DNA of 64,000 bases, from the NCBI GenBank assembly GCA_015501585.1, contig JADNRY010000004.1, positions 976,386 to 1,040,385 on the forward strand. The letters are read 5' to 3'. This document shows, one piece after another, positions 36,423-47,347 of this stretch. A program made the position numbers and the translations under genes. This stretch comes from Rhodocollybia butyracea. Taxonomy: Eukaryota; Basidiomycota; Agaricomycetes; Agaricales; Omphalotaceae. The notes under the pieces were generated by a model, which saw nothing but the letters and a program-made list of their open reading frames with translations, did no database searches and was not told where the DNA came from. The number at the start of each line of letters is the position of its first letter. Within the stretch, counting starts at the first letter, position 1.

Positions 36423-36427
36423 GAAGT
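36423..36427. repeat. Target-site duplication, left copy
   Basis: GAAGT directly before the left LTR, matched by GAAGT at 37905-37909 directly after the right LTR. Five bases is the usual length for Ty3/Ty1-type integrases. Confidence 0.9.
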
Positions 36428-36579
36428 TGTAACGCCTATGGCACGTTCATTGCCGTTAGCGCTGATATTACATAATTAGTTCACTCTTATCCTCGTACCA
36501 CATACTCGTTTCGGTCTATTTCTCTAATAGAACGAGATCTTGCTCATGGTCTGAGGCATTAAGAGTCAGGGCTCTTACA
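36428..36579 (+). repeat. Left LTR (152 bp)
   Basis: Begins TGTAACGCCTATGGCACG and ends GGGCTCTTACA. It matches the right LTR with one difference noted. No TATA box is evident inside it. Confidence 0.95.
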
Positions 36580-36622
36580 CTTTTTTGAGCAACCTTGTCC
36601 TGAATAGGACTATTACAGCAAT

Positions 36623-37657
36623 ATGACCACACAACAGCACAACTCAAGCCATGACTCTGTCATGGCTCTGGCTTACTCTTTTCTTTCTCAAATCCTTTCT
36701 ATGTTCCCTCATGATCCTCTCTCACACATCTCTGGGATCCTGGACTTCTCCTCCCAGGGAATTCAACAGCTGCTAGTCAACTTTAAGCAGCTCTGGGAAC
36801 AACATGGTCTTTCAGTGGCTGGTAAGAATTTGGCAGAGGCAGTGGTGCAGGATTCAACATTAAGATGTTGCTGGGCAGTGAAGGAAGAAGGTTTCCAGGC
36901 AGAGGTCTGTTTTCAGATGATAGAGTCTATTAAGAGACTGGGAGAAGAGTTTGGGATGGAACTGTCCAAATCTCAAACACCACCTCCTGCTCTGAGTTCT
37001 CCATCACCTTTGACCGCTCCTACTGCCTCATCACCAACTCCCACACTCGCTTCAAATGCGTCAGACACGTCGAAATCATCTCCACATGCTCTGACATTGG
37101 TTTCACCATCCAAACCCACTCCCCCTTCACTTCAACTCCAACCAACCTCAGAGTTTGCACGGGAGGTGGCTGAACTGCGGAAAGCAGGCCGGAAACTCGA
37201 AGTATTCATGGATAAACATGTCACGGGGCTTGAACACACAGCTGGAGCACCGCCAGCTTGTGTTCATCTCTCAAACACTCCAACCGAGTGTACACCTGTG
37301 CCTTATGTTGCCCCTGTGACTGCCGTTCCACCAACAGGCCTTCGTAAACATGTCAAACACAACATGTATGGTGCGTTTGGTTCGCTCTTGCTTCGTTCAA
37401 GTCGTTGCCCATCCCAATCTGGTACACTCATGCCATCACCTTCACCCACTGAAACTCCCCATCACCATATTTGTGCTCCCAATCAATGCTCCCATTCATG
37501 GCGCTGGAGATCTACTGTCTCCAATGTGCCACCACCATCTCAATCTGGACTTAGTGTCAGCATCCAGAGAATCCGGCAATTTTCACAGGACACTTTCTCT
37601 TCGTCTGCACTTATGGAAATTGCCAGCATACTACATCGTACGTTACCTATTAGATGA
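36623..37657 (+). CDS. Single ORF of the LTR element, possibly gag-like
   Basis: A 344-aa frame beginning MTTQQHNSSHDSVMALAYSF, 43 bases after the left LTR. The N-terminal ~115 residues look folded and helical (ILDFSSQGIQQLLVNFKQLW, then CFQMIESIKRLGEEFGMELS). A Pro/Ser/Thr-rich linker follows, then a short charged helix (EFAREVAELRKAGRKLEVFM), then a second low-complexity half with scattered Cys and His. No CCHC zinc knuckle, aspartic protease or polymerase motif is present. Its place suggests a capsid-like protein packaging the element's RNA, but that is inference; a captured host gene is also possible. The frame is intact, unlike many neighbours. Confidence 0.75.
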   Translation: MTTQQHNSSHDSVMALAYSFLSQILSMFPHDPLSHISGILDFSSQGIQQLLVNFKQLWEQHGLSVAGKNLAEAVVQDSTLRCCWAVKEEGFQAEVCFQMIESIKRLGEEFGMELSKSQTPPPALSSPSPLTAPTASSPTPTLASNASDTSKSSPHALTLVSPSKPTPPSLQLQPTSEFAREVAELRKAGRKLEVFMDKHVTGLEHTAGAPPACVHLSNTPTECTPVPYVAPVTAVPPTGLRKHVKHNMYGAFGSLLLRSSRCPSQSGTLMPSPSPTETPHHHICAPNQCSHSWRWRSTVSNVPPPSQSGLSVSIQRIRQFSQDTFSSSALMEIASILHRTLPIR

Positions 37658-37752
37658 CTGTATGTTTCTCTTTGTTATGTTTTCCCTTTTCCATCTTTCT
37701 CTTTTGTTTTTTTTGGGTAAGATGGACCTGTGGGGTCAATCTAGGGGGCATG

Positions 37753-37904
37753 TGTAACGCCTATGGCACGTTCATTGCCGTTAGCGCTGATATTACATAA
37801 TTAGTTCACTCTTATCCTTGTACCACATACTCGTTTCGGTCTATTTCTCTAATAGAACGAGATCTTGCTCATGGTCTGAGGCATTAAGAGTCAGGGCTCT
37901 TACA
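37753..37904 (+). repeat. Right LTR (152 bp)
   Basis: Matches the left LTR over its full length with one difference noted, and is followed at once by the GAAGT target-site copy (37905-37909). Confidence 0.95.
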
Positions 37905-38797
37905 GAAGTGTTGGTTGACTGCCTGTGCCAGCAAATCCATAGTTTCTACAGCCTTTTGTGCCAGAGGGTCCTCGGAACCAACGTCTAGCCCATATAATAC
38001 AGCATATATGAGGCCTTGGGAGAGTCTTGTAAAAAAATCAATATCCAGGTTCCTATCCTCTTGAGCCAGTAAGACCTACGACATTGTGTGATGCATAAAC
38101 TCTTCTGGGACATCCATCAGGTTATGCAAAAACTGATGAATTTTCTTATATTGGGCGGCATAAAAGCGACTGCAGGCAGATTTACGAAAATGTTGTTGGA
38201 AAAACTTCCTATTTCCCCGCCATTTATCTGAATATCGCTGCGCAGGAGTTGGCGAAGAGTGATCAGTCCCAAGCGGGAGGGGAGTTTTTTTTAAAAAAAA
38301 AGTTGGGACGTCTACCTGTAGCGAAAATACACTCTCGGACCCAGACCTTGTAACGAAAAAACTTAGTGGTAGTGACTCAGGATGTTCAAAGTCCAAGCTC
38401 ACAACTTCGCCATGTTTGTCATTCCCCGATCAGAATAGATCCGAGCACGCTTTTCTAGCAGATCTATGGCAACCTGAGCCGTATTGAGGATGAGCATGTT
38501 ATTTTCACGGATGTAGACGAGATCTCCTGTAGGAATACCGTTCCGGGAATTAAAATTTTAGTACATAGAAAGGACATAAGGAAAGATAAGCAATGATTCA
38601 CGAACCATACTCTCTCCCCCATTGTTGAAACTGGACCCAGGTATCAAGGGTTGGAATACTTGGGGATTTGGGACCTGGGGGTAGGACTTGGACTCTAGAA
38701 AGGACTGGCGGCGGCGTGGGAAGCGATATAGTAGAGTTACTGCAATAACTGCCAGTGCAATCCCGGACAAAGCGAAAAAAGACGAGGCGGGTGCCAT

Positions 38798-39799
38798 GGT
38801 CACTGCTCAGTGCTGGGGCATACACTCTACCACCTTATATAGAGGAACAAGTGGCAGATGGGAGAACGCCGTGATCGAAATGACTACTGCCAGCGACTCG
38901 ATTGGAGCGATTAGAGCCTGCTAGGCAAACCTTGATATTTTAATGGATCACAAGGGCTCAGTGTGCAGTATTCACTTCGTTCTGAATTCAGTGAATAGCA
39001 GAGTGATATCAGCCCAGTACCGCTGATTTGGCACGGGGGACTTCGAAGATCGGAATGACAAGAAAAGCAAAGAGCAGTTCTTCCACCAACAAAAATGATT
39101 GAATGGTTCGAGAAAAACTTAATGTGAAAATGTAGTAGAAGTGTCGTATCCTAGAAGTGTCGACGGCTAGGCTGAGAACAATGAACTGGAAGCAGGAAAA
39201 GAGGCACGCAGCCAATTTGTGCTCAAGAACACCGGTCTCCTTGAGAGCACTGAAAGGTAAGCATGTCAGTCAAGCTAGTAGACATGCCGGCCCAATAGAC
39301 AGCGCAAAGACCAGTCGTCCTTTTATTCATGCAGCCAGTCTTATCACCTGGTCCCGAATGCTGTATTGAAGCGATACAGAAACTCCTACCTTATTTCAGC
39401 TTTCTTCTGCCTTTCTTAAAATCAATGGTCCACTGGAGGAGCTTTGACTGTCTTCATGTAGTGCTCGTGGAGATGATATACCCAGAAAGGAAGTCAAAAT
39501 TGCGATTTGCCGTGGGTCGGGTACCATATTCCTCTTCAACGTGTTTGAGTGTGATCCAAAACACTCGTCTCAGTCGCGGTCGTGGGTGGAACGAGATAGA
39601 GAGGCAACTTTTGATTGTCCTATTCAACAATGATGGGGAGTCACAGAATTTCTCGGGACGATTAAATACCTGCACGGTATATAGCAGGAACCACCACAAA
39701 GAATATATGAATTTATTTATCCAGCACAGCAAGAACGATACATAAGATCCGCATTTGTTAGATTGAACTCCGAGTCTGTGAGCTTGGTCGGGATGCACT
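38798..39799. other. Intergenic, no supported gene
   Basis: About 1 kb upstream of the P450 and downstream of the enoyl-CoA hydratase. Open frames at 39009-39215 and 39329-39745 lack motifs. A minus-strand patch near 39,240-39,390 weakly resembles two exon edges of an RTA1-type gene (an FLYRFNT-like segment), too little to annotate. Confidence 0.5.
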
Positions 39800-41049
39800 T
39801 TAAAGTTTGGCAGGGTTCTTCCACGCTGGGGAGCGTTTCTAGTTAGGAGAAACATCATCGACATGCGTCCATACGTAACTATCGTACTGACCTCTGTAAA
39901 TGCCTTGAGGCCCTCCTGTATTCATGTAAATTCAGTCGGCGGTGCGGGAGGAACAGTAAATAACAGAATTTGTCAGTATGAAAGGAACGTTGATTACTGA
40001 CCTTGATGTTTTCACCTTGGTACACTCTAGTACTCTCTGGACTATAATTGTGTTTCAGGAATGATTCTTCAGTGCCGTATTGTTGCGCTAAAAGAAGTCC
40101 ATGTTTTGTACATTGGACGGCATCGGGTGAGTTGGCGACAATGGACTTGGCGACACGAATGGCTTCTGGAATGAGTTCTGATGGAGGTACTATTGTGTTG
40201 ACGCTGTAATCAACATCCGAAATGAGTAGCAGTCAGATAGCTTTCCATACCCACGGCGAAAGTTGGTACCTACAACCCGAACCGTGCGTGTGCTTCTTGA
40301 GCACTAATAGTCTTTCCAGTCAGAAGCATCTCGGCTGCAAACTATGAATAAAAGTAGTTCAGTTTTTGCCAGCTCTTCAAGGTAGAGGAAAGCATACATG
40401 ATGTCCAGCTATTGCAGATAGACGAGGGATACCTGACAACAGCAGAAGGATGAGCGTGGTGGCATATAAAGAATAGAATATTCACCTCCAGCGCCGGCGA
40501 CTACACCTCGTTTGACTTCTGGAAGTGCAAACTTAGCATCCTCACCCGCGATAACGATATCACAATTGAGAACGATCTCAGTTCCTCCGCCATGAGATCC
40601 GCCGTTTACAGCTGCTACGACGGGTTTTGAGAGCTGACGGCGAGAAAGGGAGCCAAACCCATTGACGTTGGCACTCCGTTCTTGTTCGTCTGATTTGCCA
40701 CTTTGCTGCTCCTTATTCCACCTATGACTGCTTAGATGGACATATCATTGTCATACATACGAACACGCACTCGACGAGATCAGCTCCGGCACAAAATATT
40801 TTCCCCGCTCCAGTCACGATAACGACCCTAGATGTAATGTTCAGAGACCAGAAGCCCAATAATCAAAAACCGAGCTTACCAGAGTCCAGGTTCCTCGCTG
40901 AACCAGTTGAGAACGGCCTCCATATCCCGCTGGAGTTGTGGGGTCATTGCGTTACGCGATTTAGGCCGGTTGAGCGTCAATAACAGAACATGTTCAGCGG
41001 GGAATGAGACTATAAGCTGCTCAGAATGCGAGGGAGGGGAGTATGCCAT
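39800..41049 (-). CDS. Enoyl-CoA hydratase/isomerase family protein, peroxisomal (PTS1)
   Basis: Crotonase-fold enzyme; the likely reaction is hydration or isomerisation of an enoyl-CoA in fatty-acid oxidation. Eight exons give about 277 aa: 41049-40880, 40827-40765, 40721-40486, 40432-40398, 40341-40277, 40203-40002, 39915-39892, 39838-39800, all GT-AG and in phase. Motifs are [33 protein letters not shown] (oxyanion-hole half), [20 protein letters not shown], the second oxyanion segment [19 protein letters not shown], and the helical [23 protein letters not shown] region. It ends KNPAKL, a PTS1 variant, so peroxisomal import is likely. Head-to-head with SMC1. No frame problems, in contrast to the 3' half of its neighbour. 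Confidence 0.94.
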
Positions 41050-41405
41050 GATGGAAAAGAAGAAAGAGACCCGTGGCCATTACTTGAAGCGCGTGAGAGT
41101 TCGGTCCGGTCGCGTTCTTCAACTTGAACGCGCTGGGAATAAGTACGCCACGATCTTGTAGCATACTCAGCAAGTCCCCCGGTTCGCGGCGCCTCTGCAT
41201 CTCTACTTCACTTACAGAGTACCTAATTCAACAGCAATTACTCGACGATCCAACACCAGACTCCACTGGAGAGGGCAGCGAGACTGGGCGTCTAAGTATA
41301 TACTATCCACGTGCCTAGCGTGTTCGATGAGTCACTACATTTGTTTCATTTCGCTTCTCCGAGCTCTCATTTGTAGGTTTTGAAACCTTCCTTTACCTGC
41401 CTATC
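41050..41405. promoter_or_regulatory. Divergent intergenic region between enoyl-CoA hydratase and SMC1
   Basis: A 356-bp spacer separates two head-to-head start codons and must hold both promoters. It contains the imperfect inverted pair CTTGAAGCGCG (41082) and related CAACTTGAACGCGC (41119), and two GGTCCGGTCGCG-like GC-rich patches. No clear TATA box. Confidence 0.6.
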
Positions 41406-44400
41406 ATGCCGCTGGTGCGAATTGAGGTTTGCAACTTCAAGTCCTATCGGTAAATCGCGAGAACTACATTCCCTTTTTCAATCTCATGGATTTCTTTTCA
41501 GAGGCCACCAGACTATCGGCCCATTCAAGAACTTCACATCCGTAATTGGACCCAATGGAGCTGGAAAGTCGAATCTCATGGATGCCATCTCATTTGTTCT
41601 TGGGGTTAAAAGCGCGCAACTGCGAAGTTCCCAGCTGAAGGATCTTGTTTATCGAGGACGAAGGCTGGCAAAGGAAAATCCAGATGGCTCTATGGCTGTG
41701 GATGACGACGATGACGAAGAAGGTGAAGGCGAAGGGACTGCGAAGAAGGCTTGGGTCTCGGCGGTGTATCTGGATACCGATGACAAGGAATGGACGTTCC
41801 AGAGAACGTGAGTGTTAAAATTTGAACCTTTGTGTGAAGGAGTAGTAACACCATTCTCAAGTATCTCTACTACTGGAGCATCTGAATATAAACTAAACAA
41901 CCGCACCGTCACCTACTCGGCATATAATGCAGCACTTATGTCCCATAACATCCTTGTCAAAGCAAAGAATTTTCTCGTGTTCCAAGGAGATGTAGAGGCC
42001 GTGGCATCACAATCCCCTCGAGAATTGTCAAAATTGATAGAACAGATAAGCGGAAGTTTAGAGTTGGCGGCAGAGTATGAAAAAGCGAAAGAGGACCAAG
42101 ACAAAGCTACCGAAAACGCGACGTTCAACTTTTCCAAGCGCCGTGGAATAGCTGGAGAAATCAAACAATACAAGGAGCAGAAAGGTGAAGCTGAACGGTT
42201 TGAAGCAATGGAACAGGAGCGAGTACGTCCGGCAACTTTACCATCTTTGAATGAACGATAACATTTGCTTCCAGGACGCGCTTATTCTGCACCGTATTCT
42301 GTTCAAATTATATCATATAGAAGAGTCTATCGAGCGTAATGCACATGAGATACGGACAAAGAACAAGTCACTGTCAGAGCAGCGCGAGGAACAACGCGTG
42401 CATGATGAGGCTCTGGACTTGGCCAGGTCAGAGCAGGCTAAAGCTCGCACAGGAGTGCTACAAATGGAGAAGAAAATCAAGAAGGGAGACAAGACTTTGG
42501 ATGCCAAGGTTTGTGCATCTCGATGTCTTTCGCTCAACTTTTGTTCTGAAGATCTACATAGAGACCCGACCTCGTTGCAGTTGAAGCGCAAATCACGCAT
42601 TCTACTCGTAAAATGAATAACGCTAAAAAGACAAAACAAGATGTGGTAAAAACGCAAGCCGACTTGGAAGATCGAGTGAATAACCTGGAAGCCGAGTTGA
42701 CAAAGGTAAAGAAGGATGCGGATAAAGCTCAAGGTAACTTCTTGAATCATTAGTTGGGGGCCTTCTGACAGTTGTTCCACAGAGGCTCAACGCAAAAAGT
42801 CCCAAAACAACCTGGCCCTTAGCGAGGACAGCCTGGAGGAGTACCGAAGCCTGTACGTCCTATTTGGCCTTCCTCGAAAAGACTAGCACTTACGTCCTCT
42901 ACTACAGCAAGACAGCTGCCAATCTTCTTGCGATCGAAGAACGACAAACCCTCGAAAAGCTTACTCGAGAAGAAAAGGCGAGTAGTCGTACTTTCAGCTC
43001 ACTCACGGAGAAACAACAGGGACAAGAAGAGAAGCGTGGTTCACGTAATGAGGAAACCACGACCCAAAGTGCGAAGAAGGCTGAACTCGAAGAAAAGATC
43101 GCTGGGCTGCAGGCCGAGCTCAACACAAAGAAACAAGAGCTGGAGAATCAACAATCTGAGCGGACAAAGATCTCGTGAGTGTCTATGAATACTTTGAGCG
43201 CTGAAGTTCACAAAAAGTAGACAACTAGAAGCACAAGCCAACGAAAAGCTCCAAAGCGTGTACCAGCAGCTATTGCAAGCTGGTGTTGATAGGAACGAGT
43301 CGGAGAGGGAGCGAAAGCTCAAGGAAACTCTGAGTAACCTTCAAAAGATCTTCCCTGGTACCCTCTTCTGTCCATACTTCTCAATACGCAAGTTTTGCTG
43401 ATATACATTGGTGCTGCACAGGTGTACGAGGAAGAGTCATTGATTTATGCAAGCCTTCCCAGAGGAAGTACGAAACCGCCGTATCGGTGGTTTTGGGTCG
43501 GAACATTGATGCTGTGGTCGTCGATGAAGAGAAAACAGCCATTGACTGTATCGAGGCACGTAATTCTGAGACCATGTTCACACCTATGTCCTAATATGAC
43601 ATCCTATTCTTCCAGTACATGCGAAACCAGCGTGCAGGCCAAGCAACCTTCATTCCGCTTGACACTATTCAAGTCAAACAAGTCAATGACAAGTTTCGAT
43701 CTTTTGCAAAGGGTGCACGACTGGCTGTGGACGTCATTCAATACGAACCTGCGGTCGAACGGGCGATGCATCATGCCTGTGGAAATTCGCTTGTATGTGA
43801 TACGATGGAGGTGGCGAGGTACGTCTGTTACGAGAAGGGCCAGGAGGTCAAAGGTACCTTCAATTTTAATCTTTGCGAAACTAGTCTTGACTTGTGTTAT
43901 GTTCTTCAGCTGTGACGTTGGATGGAACTATCATCCATAAGAGCGGTCTGATCACTGGTGGGCGCAGTACGCACGGTAGCGAGAAAAAGTGGGATGAGAA
44001 GGATGTACAAGGTTTACAGAAATCAAGAGATTCGCTTCTGTCTAAGCTCAGAGATCTCAGCAAACAGAAGCCAAGAGGGAAAACGGACGAGAATTTGATC
44101 GCTGAAGTATCTCAACTTGAGTCTAATATCACTATTGCAAGAGATGAATTGGCGCGTTGCGTTCTAGTTTGTTTTTGTGTCCTTTGTTCATTAACTTTCT
44201 GCCTCTCGTTTAGACCGCTTGCAAATCCAGGCTCTCTGGCCTCAAGGAGGAGCTGAGGCACTTGGAACGAGAGATCCAGAAGAATGGTCCCGAGTTGAAG
44301 AAGGTAAAATATCTTTTAATTCTCAGCTTCTGTTATTCATCCGCCATATACAGGCCCAGAAAGAGCACGATAAGCTCCGGGAGCGGATTTCTTCCCTCTC

Positions 44401-46266
44401 TGAAGCTATCAACTCTGCTGAGGATGAGGTGTTCGCTGATTTTTGCGAAAAGATCCAGGTCTCCAATATTCGTGAATTCGAGGAGCGACAGCTAAAGCTG
44501 GCCCAAGAAGAAAGCGAAGCGCGACTGAGATTTGATAATCAGATCGCTCGATTAACTCACCAGTGAGTAATCCGGTTGATTAAGCAACTGACTCTTAACT
44601 GCTCGACCTTTCTAGGTTCGAATACGAGGTGAAGCCCTGCAAAGCAGTCGGGAGCGTATGTCTCATCTCGAAGGGTTGGTGGAAGCGGAGGAAACAAACC
44701 TTGTTAATCTCCAAGAACGCAAGGAGACTGTGGAACAAGAGTTGGCTAATATGGAGGAGGCGATAGCTGAACACAGAGGGGAACTAGGTCAACTTCAAGA
44801 GGTATTAGATGAGAAGAGCAAAGTCGTTGAACAGGCCAAGAGAACTGCTTCCAAAGCTTCCAAAGGTCTGGAACAAGCGCTGAAGGAAATCAGCAATAAA
44901 GTGCGTATTGATCTGGTGATGATCTACGTTCTGCTGACACAGCCAACAGAATGACGAGATCGAAAAATTGGCCATGGAGCGCTCAGCGACGTACAGGAAG
45001 TGTCGACTAGAAGAGATCAGGCTTCCTTTGCTTGAAGGAAACTTGAAGAATGTCCCTATGGAAGAGGTGAATGACACGCGTTCCGTCTCCTGACTTGACT
45101 TACCTTTATTCCGTGTAGAATTTGCGTGAGGAAGTGGCTATGGATGTCGACGGAGATGAAGACGGTACTCAACAGCCCAAGACTGTCAAGGCTATGGTAT
45201 TGAGGTGGACTTTACGGATGTCGACGACGACGAACGAGAGGTGTGTCTAAACAACTTGGGAGTATGGAAGCAAACACTGAAGCACGGGTTCTAGGACGGT
45301 TCTCCAGATGCTCTCGCTGAATTTGATGCCCAGATAACCAAATTGAATGCGGAAATTGAGCGAATGGCTCCGAACATGAAAGCCATGGAAAGGTTCGTAT
45401 CATCATTTCCCTCCACGGCCATTTCCTAAAGCTTATCTATCTACTAGATTAGATGATGTCGAGCAAAAGCTTGTCGAAACCGAAGCAGAAACTGAAAAGG
45501 CTCGCAAGGATTCCAAAACTGCAAGGAGAGATTCCAGGATGTTCAGAAGCGGCGGTATGTCCTTCATCTCGGTTCTTCGACGGACTTCCAGGCTTAATGG
45601 TGGATTAATAGAACGGAAATGTTCATGAGCGCTTACACACATATCTCCGACCGCATCGATCAAGTCTACAAGGATCTGACGAAGGGTAAAGCTGCGCCTA
45701 TGGGTGGAGTGGCATATCTGAGTTTGGACGATTCAGAGGTATGCGTGGTTGTACTATAAGTTTCGGAATAAGCTGACCTGGCATGCGCACAGGAACCTTA
45801 CAATGGCGGTATCAAATACCATGCCATGCCTCCGATGAAACGATTCCGTGACATGGAACAACTGTCGGGAGGAAAAAGACCGTCGCTGCATTGGCACTCT
45901 TGTTCGCGATTCATAGGTTTGTGGTTGAAAATATCCTTGTGCTGCTGCTTATCCTTCTTACATCATTATTTCTAGTTATCAACCTGCTCCATTCTTTGTC
46001 TTGGATGAAGTCGACGCCGCGCTAGACAACACGAACGTCGCGAAGGTGGCTAATTATATTCAAAAGTCAGGCGTCGAGCTCTTTCCAGTTTGTCGTGATC
46101 AGTCTGAAGGGAACGTTGTATGAGCGTGGTGACTCGCTTGTGGGTATTTACCGTGATCAGGAAGTGAATAGCTCAAGTACTTTGACTCTTGATGTAAGTT
46201 GTATCTTCCGTATCCTTGATACGTGTACTGATGTGTATGTACTTTCAGCTCACGCAGTATGAATGA
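41406..46266 (+). CDS. SMC1: SMC1 cohesin subunit (with clustered apparent frameshifts)
   Basis: Core ATPase of the cohesin ring. I count 22 exons. The N-terminal head has the Walker A motif [20 protein letters not shown] and [13 protein letters not shown]. Long coiled coils flank the hinge, read in [34 protein letters not shown] and [13 protein letters not shown]. The C-terminal head has the signature LSGG(E)[14 protein letters not shown] and Walker [18 protein letters not shown], ending LDLTQYE. One intron (after DCIE, near 43,556) has a GC donor. The frame is clean to about 44,600. It then breaks five times in 1.5 kb: near 44,628 (GGG to GG), 45,190, 45,532 (TTT to TT), 45,873 (the Glu codon of LSGGEKT) and 46,066 (one extra base). 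SMC1 is essential in fungi, so sequence error is the favoured explanation. Confidence 0.97.
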
Positions 46267-46614
46267 AGGATGGTGGCCCAGGATACCTTTTTGTCGTGTT
46301 TTGTTAATGCTTTCACTCTTTGTAGCCTGTATTTGTACTTTTGTAACGTTAAAGTTATCTTTATTGGTTCGCCCCTTTCCGGTAGAGCCGGGCCGAGAAG
46401 AATGGCAGCTGAATTTTTTTTTTCCTTTCTTGTCATGTTCCGACCTCTTTTCGCGTCCTAGTCCTGCCTTACGTTCTATATTTCTACTAGCAAGTCAACC
46501 TGCTGATACAGAGCCCTACCAAACTTGATTTCGCGGCCATTTTCCAGCTCTCCGCGCCTTCAATCCAGCAATCCCTTTTGACACGTCTTTCCCGTCGCGC
46601 CTGGTATAAAAAAG
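46267..46614. other. Short intergenic spacer
   Basis: No gene seen. It contains the SMC1 3' region and a T-rich run near 46,413-46,424. Confidence 0.5.
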
Positions 46615-47347
46615 ATGGAATTACTCCCCGGTCAAAGACAAGGGGCTCTTGATTGCGACAGGATTGTCGACGGCATTTCTCTTTTTCTACTCTGCCATGT
46701 CCTTGCTCTGGGAGATCGAGGATCTTGTGTTGCTTCTCGCAGCATTTATACAGCTACAGCAAGTCGATTCGTGTTCTTATTCTTCTGCGGACACGAACGA
46801 ACGGAATTGGGACGACTGGAAAGAAAGCGTGCTGTACTTCAAAAGCATATGCAAGCCAGTATTCGTCACGCTCACATGGGCGGAGTCCGACCATGTTGAC
46901 CGTTTCTTCGCGGAGCTGGAAGATGTAGTGACGGAGCTGGATGTAGTTGACAGGAACCAGAGACAATCCGAGAATTCACTAGAACCGGAGTCGGAGTCTC
47001 TAAAAACCAGAATACATAATATCATGAACGATACTTCGCATGCTGTCCATCGTTCTCTCCTCTCTCTTCAGACCGAGCTCGGTGGCCCGAATGCTCCTTC
47101 GAATTCATCGACTTCGTCTCGTCTGCTGTCTACAAGCACCGAAGGTGCAGAAATGACAATAGAGAGAGCATCGGAGATTGTGCATCATATCCGTGAAGCA
47201 ATCGAAGCGATACTTCGTGCCTTACAGGACAGAGTTGATCGCCATGTCAGTGGAGAAATTGACAAGGAATTATCTGGCTGGTTCAAAGCGAAAGGTGAAG
47301 GGACTGGGACTGGGAAAGGAGGGAAAGGGAGGGGTATGATATTATAG
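46615..47347 (+). CDS. Hypothetical protein with N-terminal membrane segment; start uncertain
   Basis: Not recognised. The long open frame ends at 47347 and reads LLIATGLSTAFLFFYSAMSL (a likely membrane helix), then a helical region (DSCSYSSADTNERNWDDWKE, FFAELEDVVTELDVVDRNQR), a Ser-rich linker, a second helical segment (ERASEIVHHIREAIEAILRA) and a Gly/Lys-rich end. The first in-frame ATG is at 46697, inside the membrane helix. An ATG at 46615 (MELLPGQRQG) lies in another frame and would join only if one G of the GGGG at about 46,642 were extra. So either the start exon is missing or there is an indel. No introns seen. Confidence 0.55.

Larger units (their letters stand above)
36428..37904 (+). 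mobile_element. Compact non-autonomous LTR retrotransposon (1,477 bp)
   Basis: Two 152-bp direct repeats (36428-36579 and 37753-37904) begin TGTAACGCC and end CTCTTACA, the TG...CA ends of LTRs. They differ at one base seen by eye (CTTATCCTCG versus CTTATCCTTG). A 5-bp GAAGT duplication flanks the element. The 1,173-bp interior holds one ORF (36623-37657) and no protease, reverse transcriptase, RNase H or integrase. A short purine run (AGGGGG) precedes the right LTR as a possible polypurine tract; I could not identify a tRNA primer site after the left LTR. It is inserted antisense within a P450 exon. The near-identical LTRs and intact duplication imply a recent insertion, presumably mobilised by another element's enzymes. 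Confidence 0.95.
35106..38797 (-). pseudogene. Cytochrome P450 monooxygenase, split by an LTR element
   Basis: A microsomal P450 of the Agaricomycete expanded families; substrate unknown. It starts MAPASSFFALSGIALAVIAV, an N-terminal membrane anchor, then LPPGPKSPSIPTLD. Later come DKWRGNRKFFQQHFRK (C-helix region), FPWLRFMPSWFPGCGF, the I-helix AADTT, the ExxR motif (SIYREIMRMHPP), PERF in FMPERFLN and the haem loop FGFGRR/VCAGRHMA split by an intron, ending LILATAKVD. Introns are short; one is GC-AG (TTG before GCAAGT, near 36,283), and AADT sits on a 14-nt exon. The LTR element at 36428-37904 lies inside the coding sequence between NQHF and PTIERFP. Two further one-base breaks lie near 38,685 and 38,405. 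The remainder reads well, so inactivation looks recent. Confidence 0.95.

Noticed and set aside
36428..37904. Element as a DNA transposon or MITE
   Set aside because: The terminal repeats are direct, not inverted, and the ends are TG...CA with a 5-bp duplication, which fits an LTR retrotransposon.
39230..39400. Possible RTA1-type pseudogene fragment on the minus strand
   Set aside because: Only an FLYRFNT-like segment and one exon-edge pattern resemble the gene at 20.1-21.4 kb; the following residues do not match the family.
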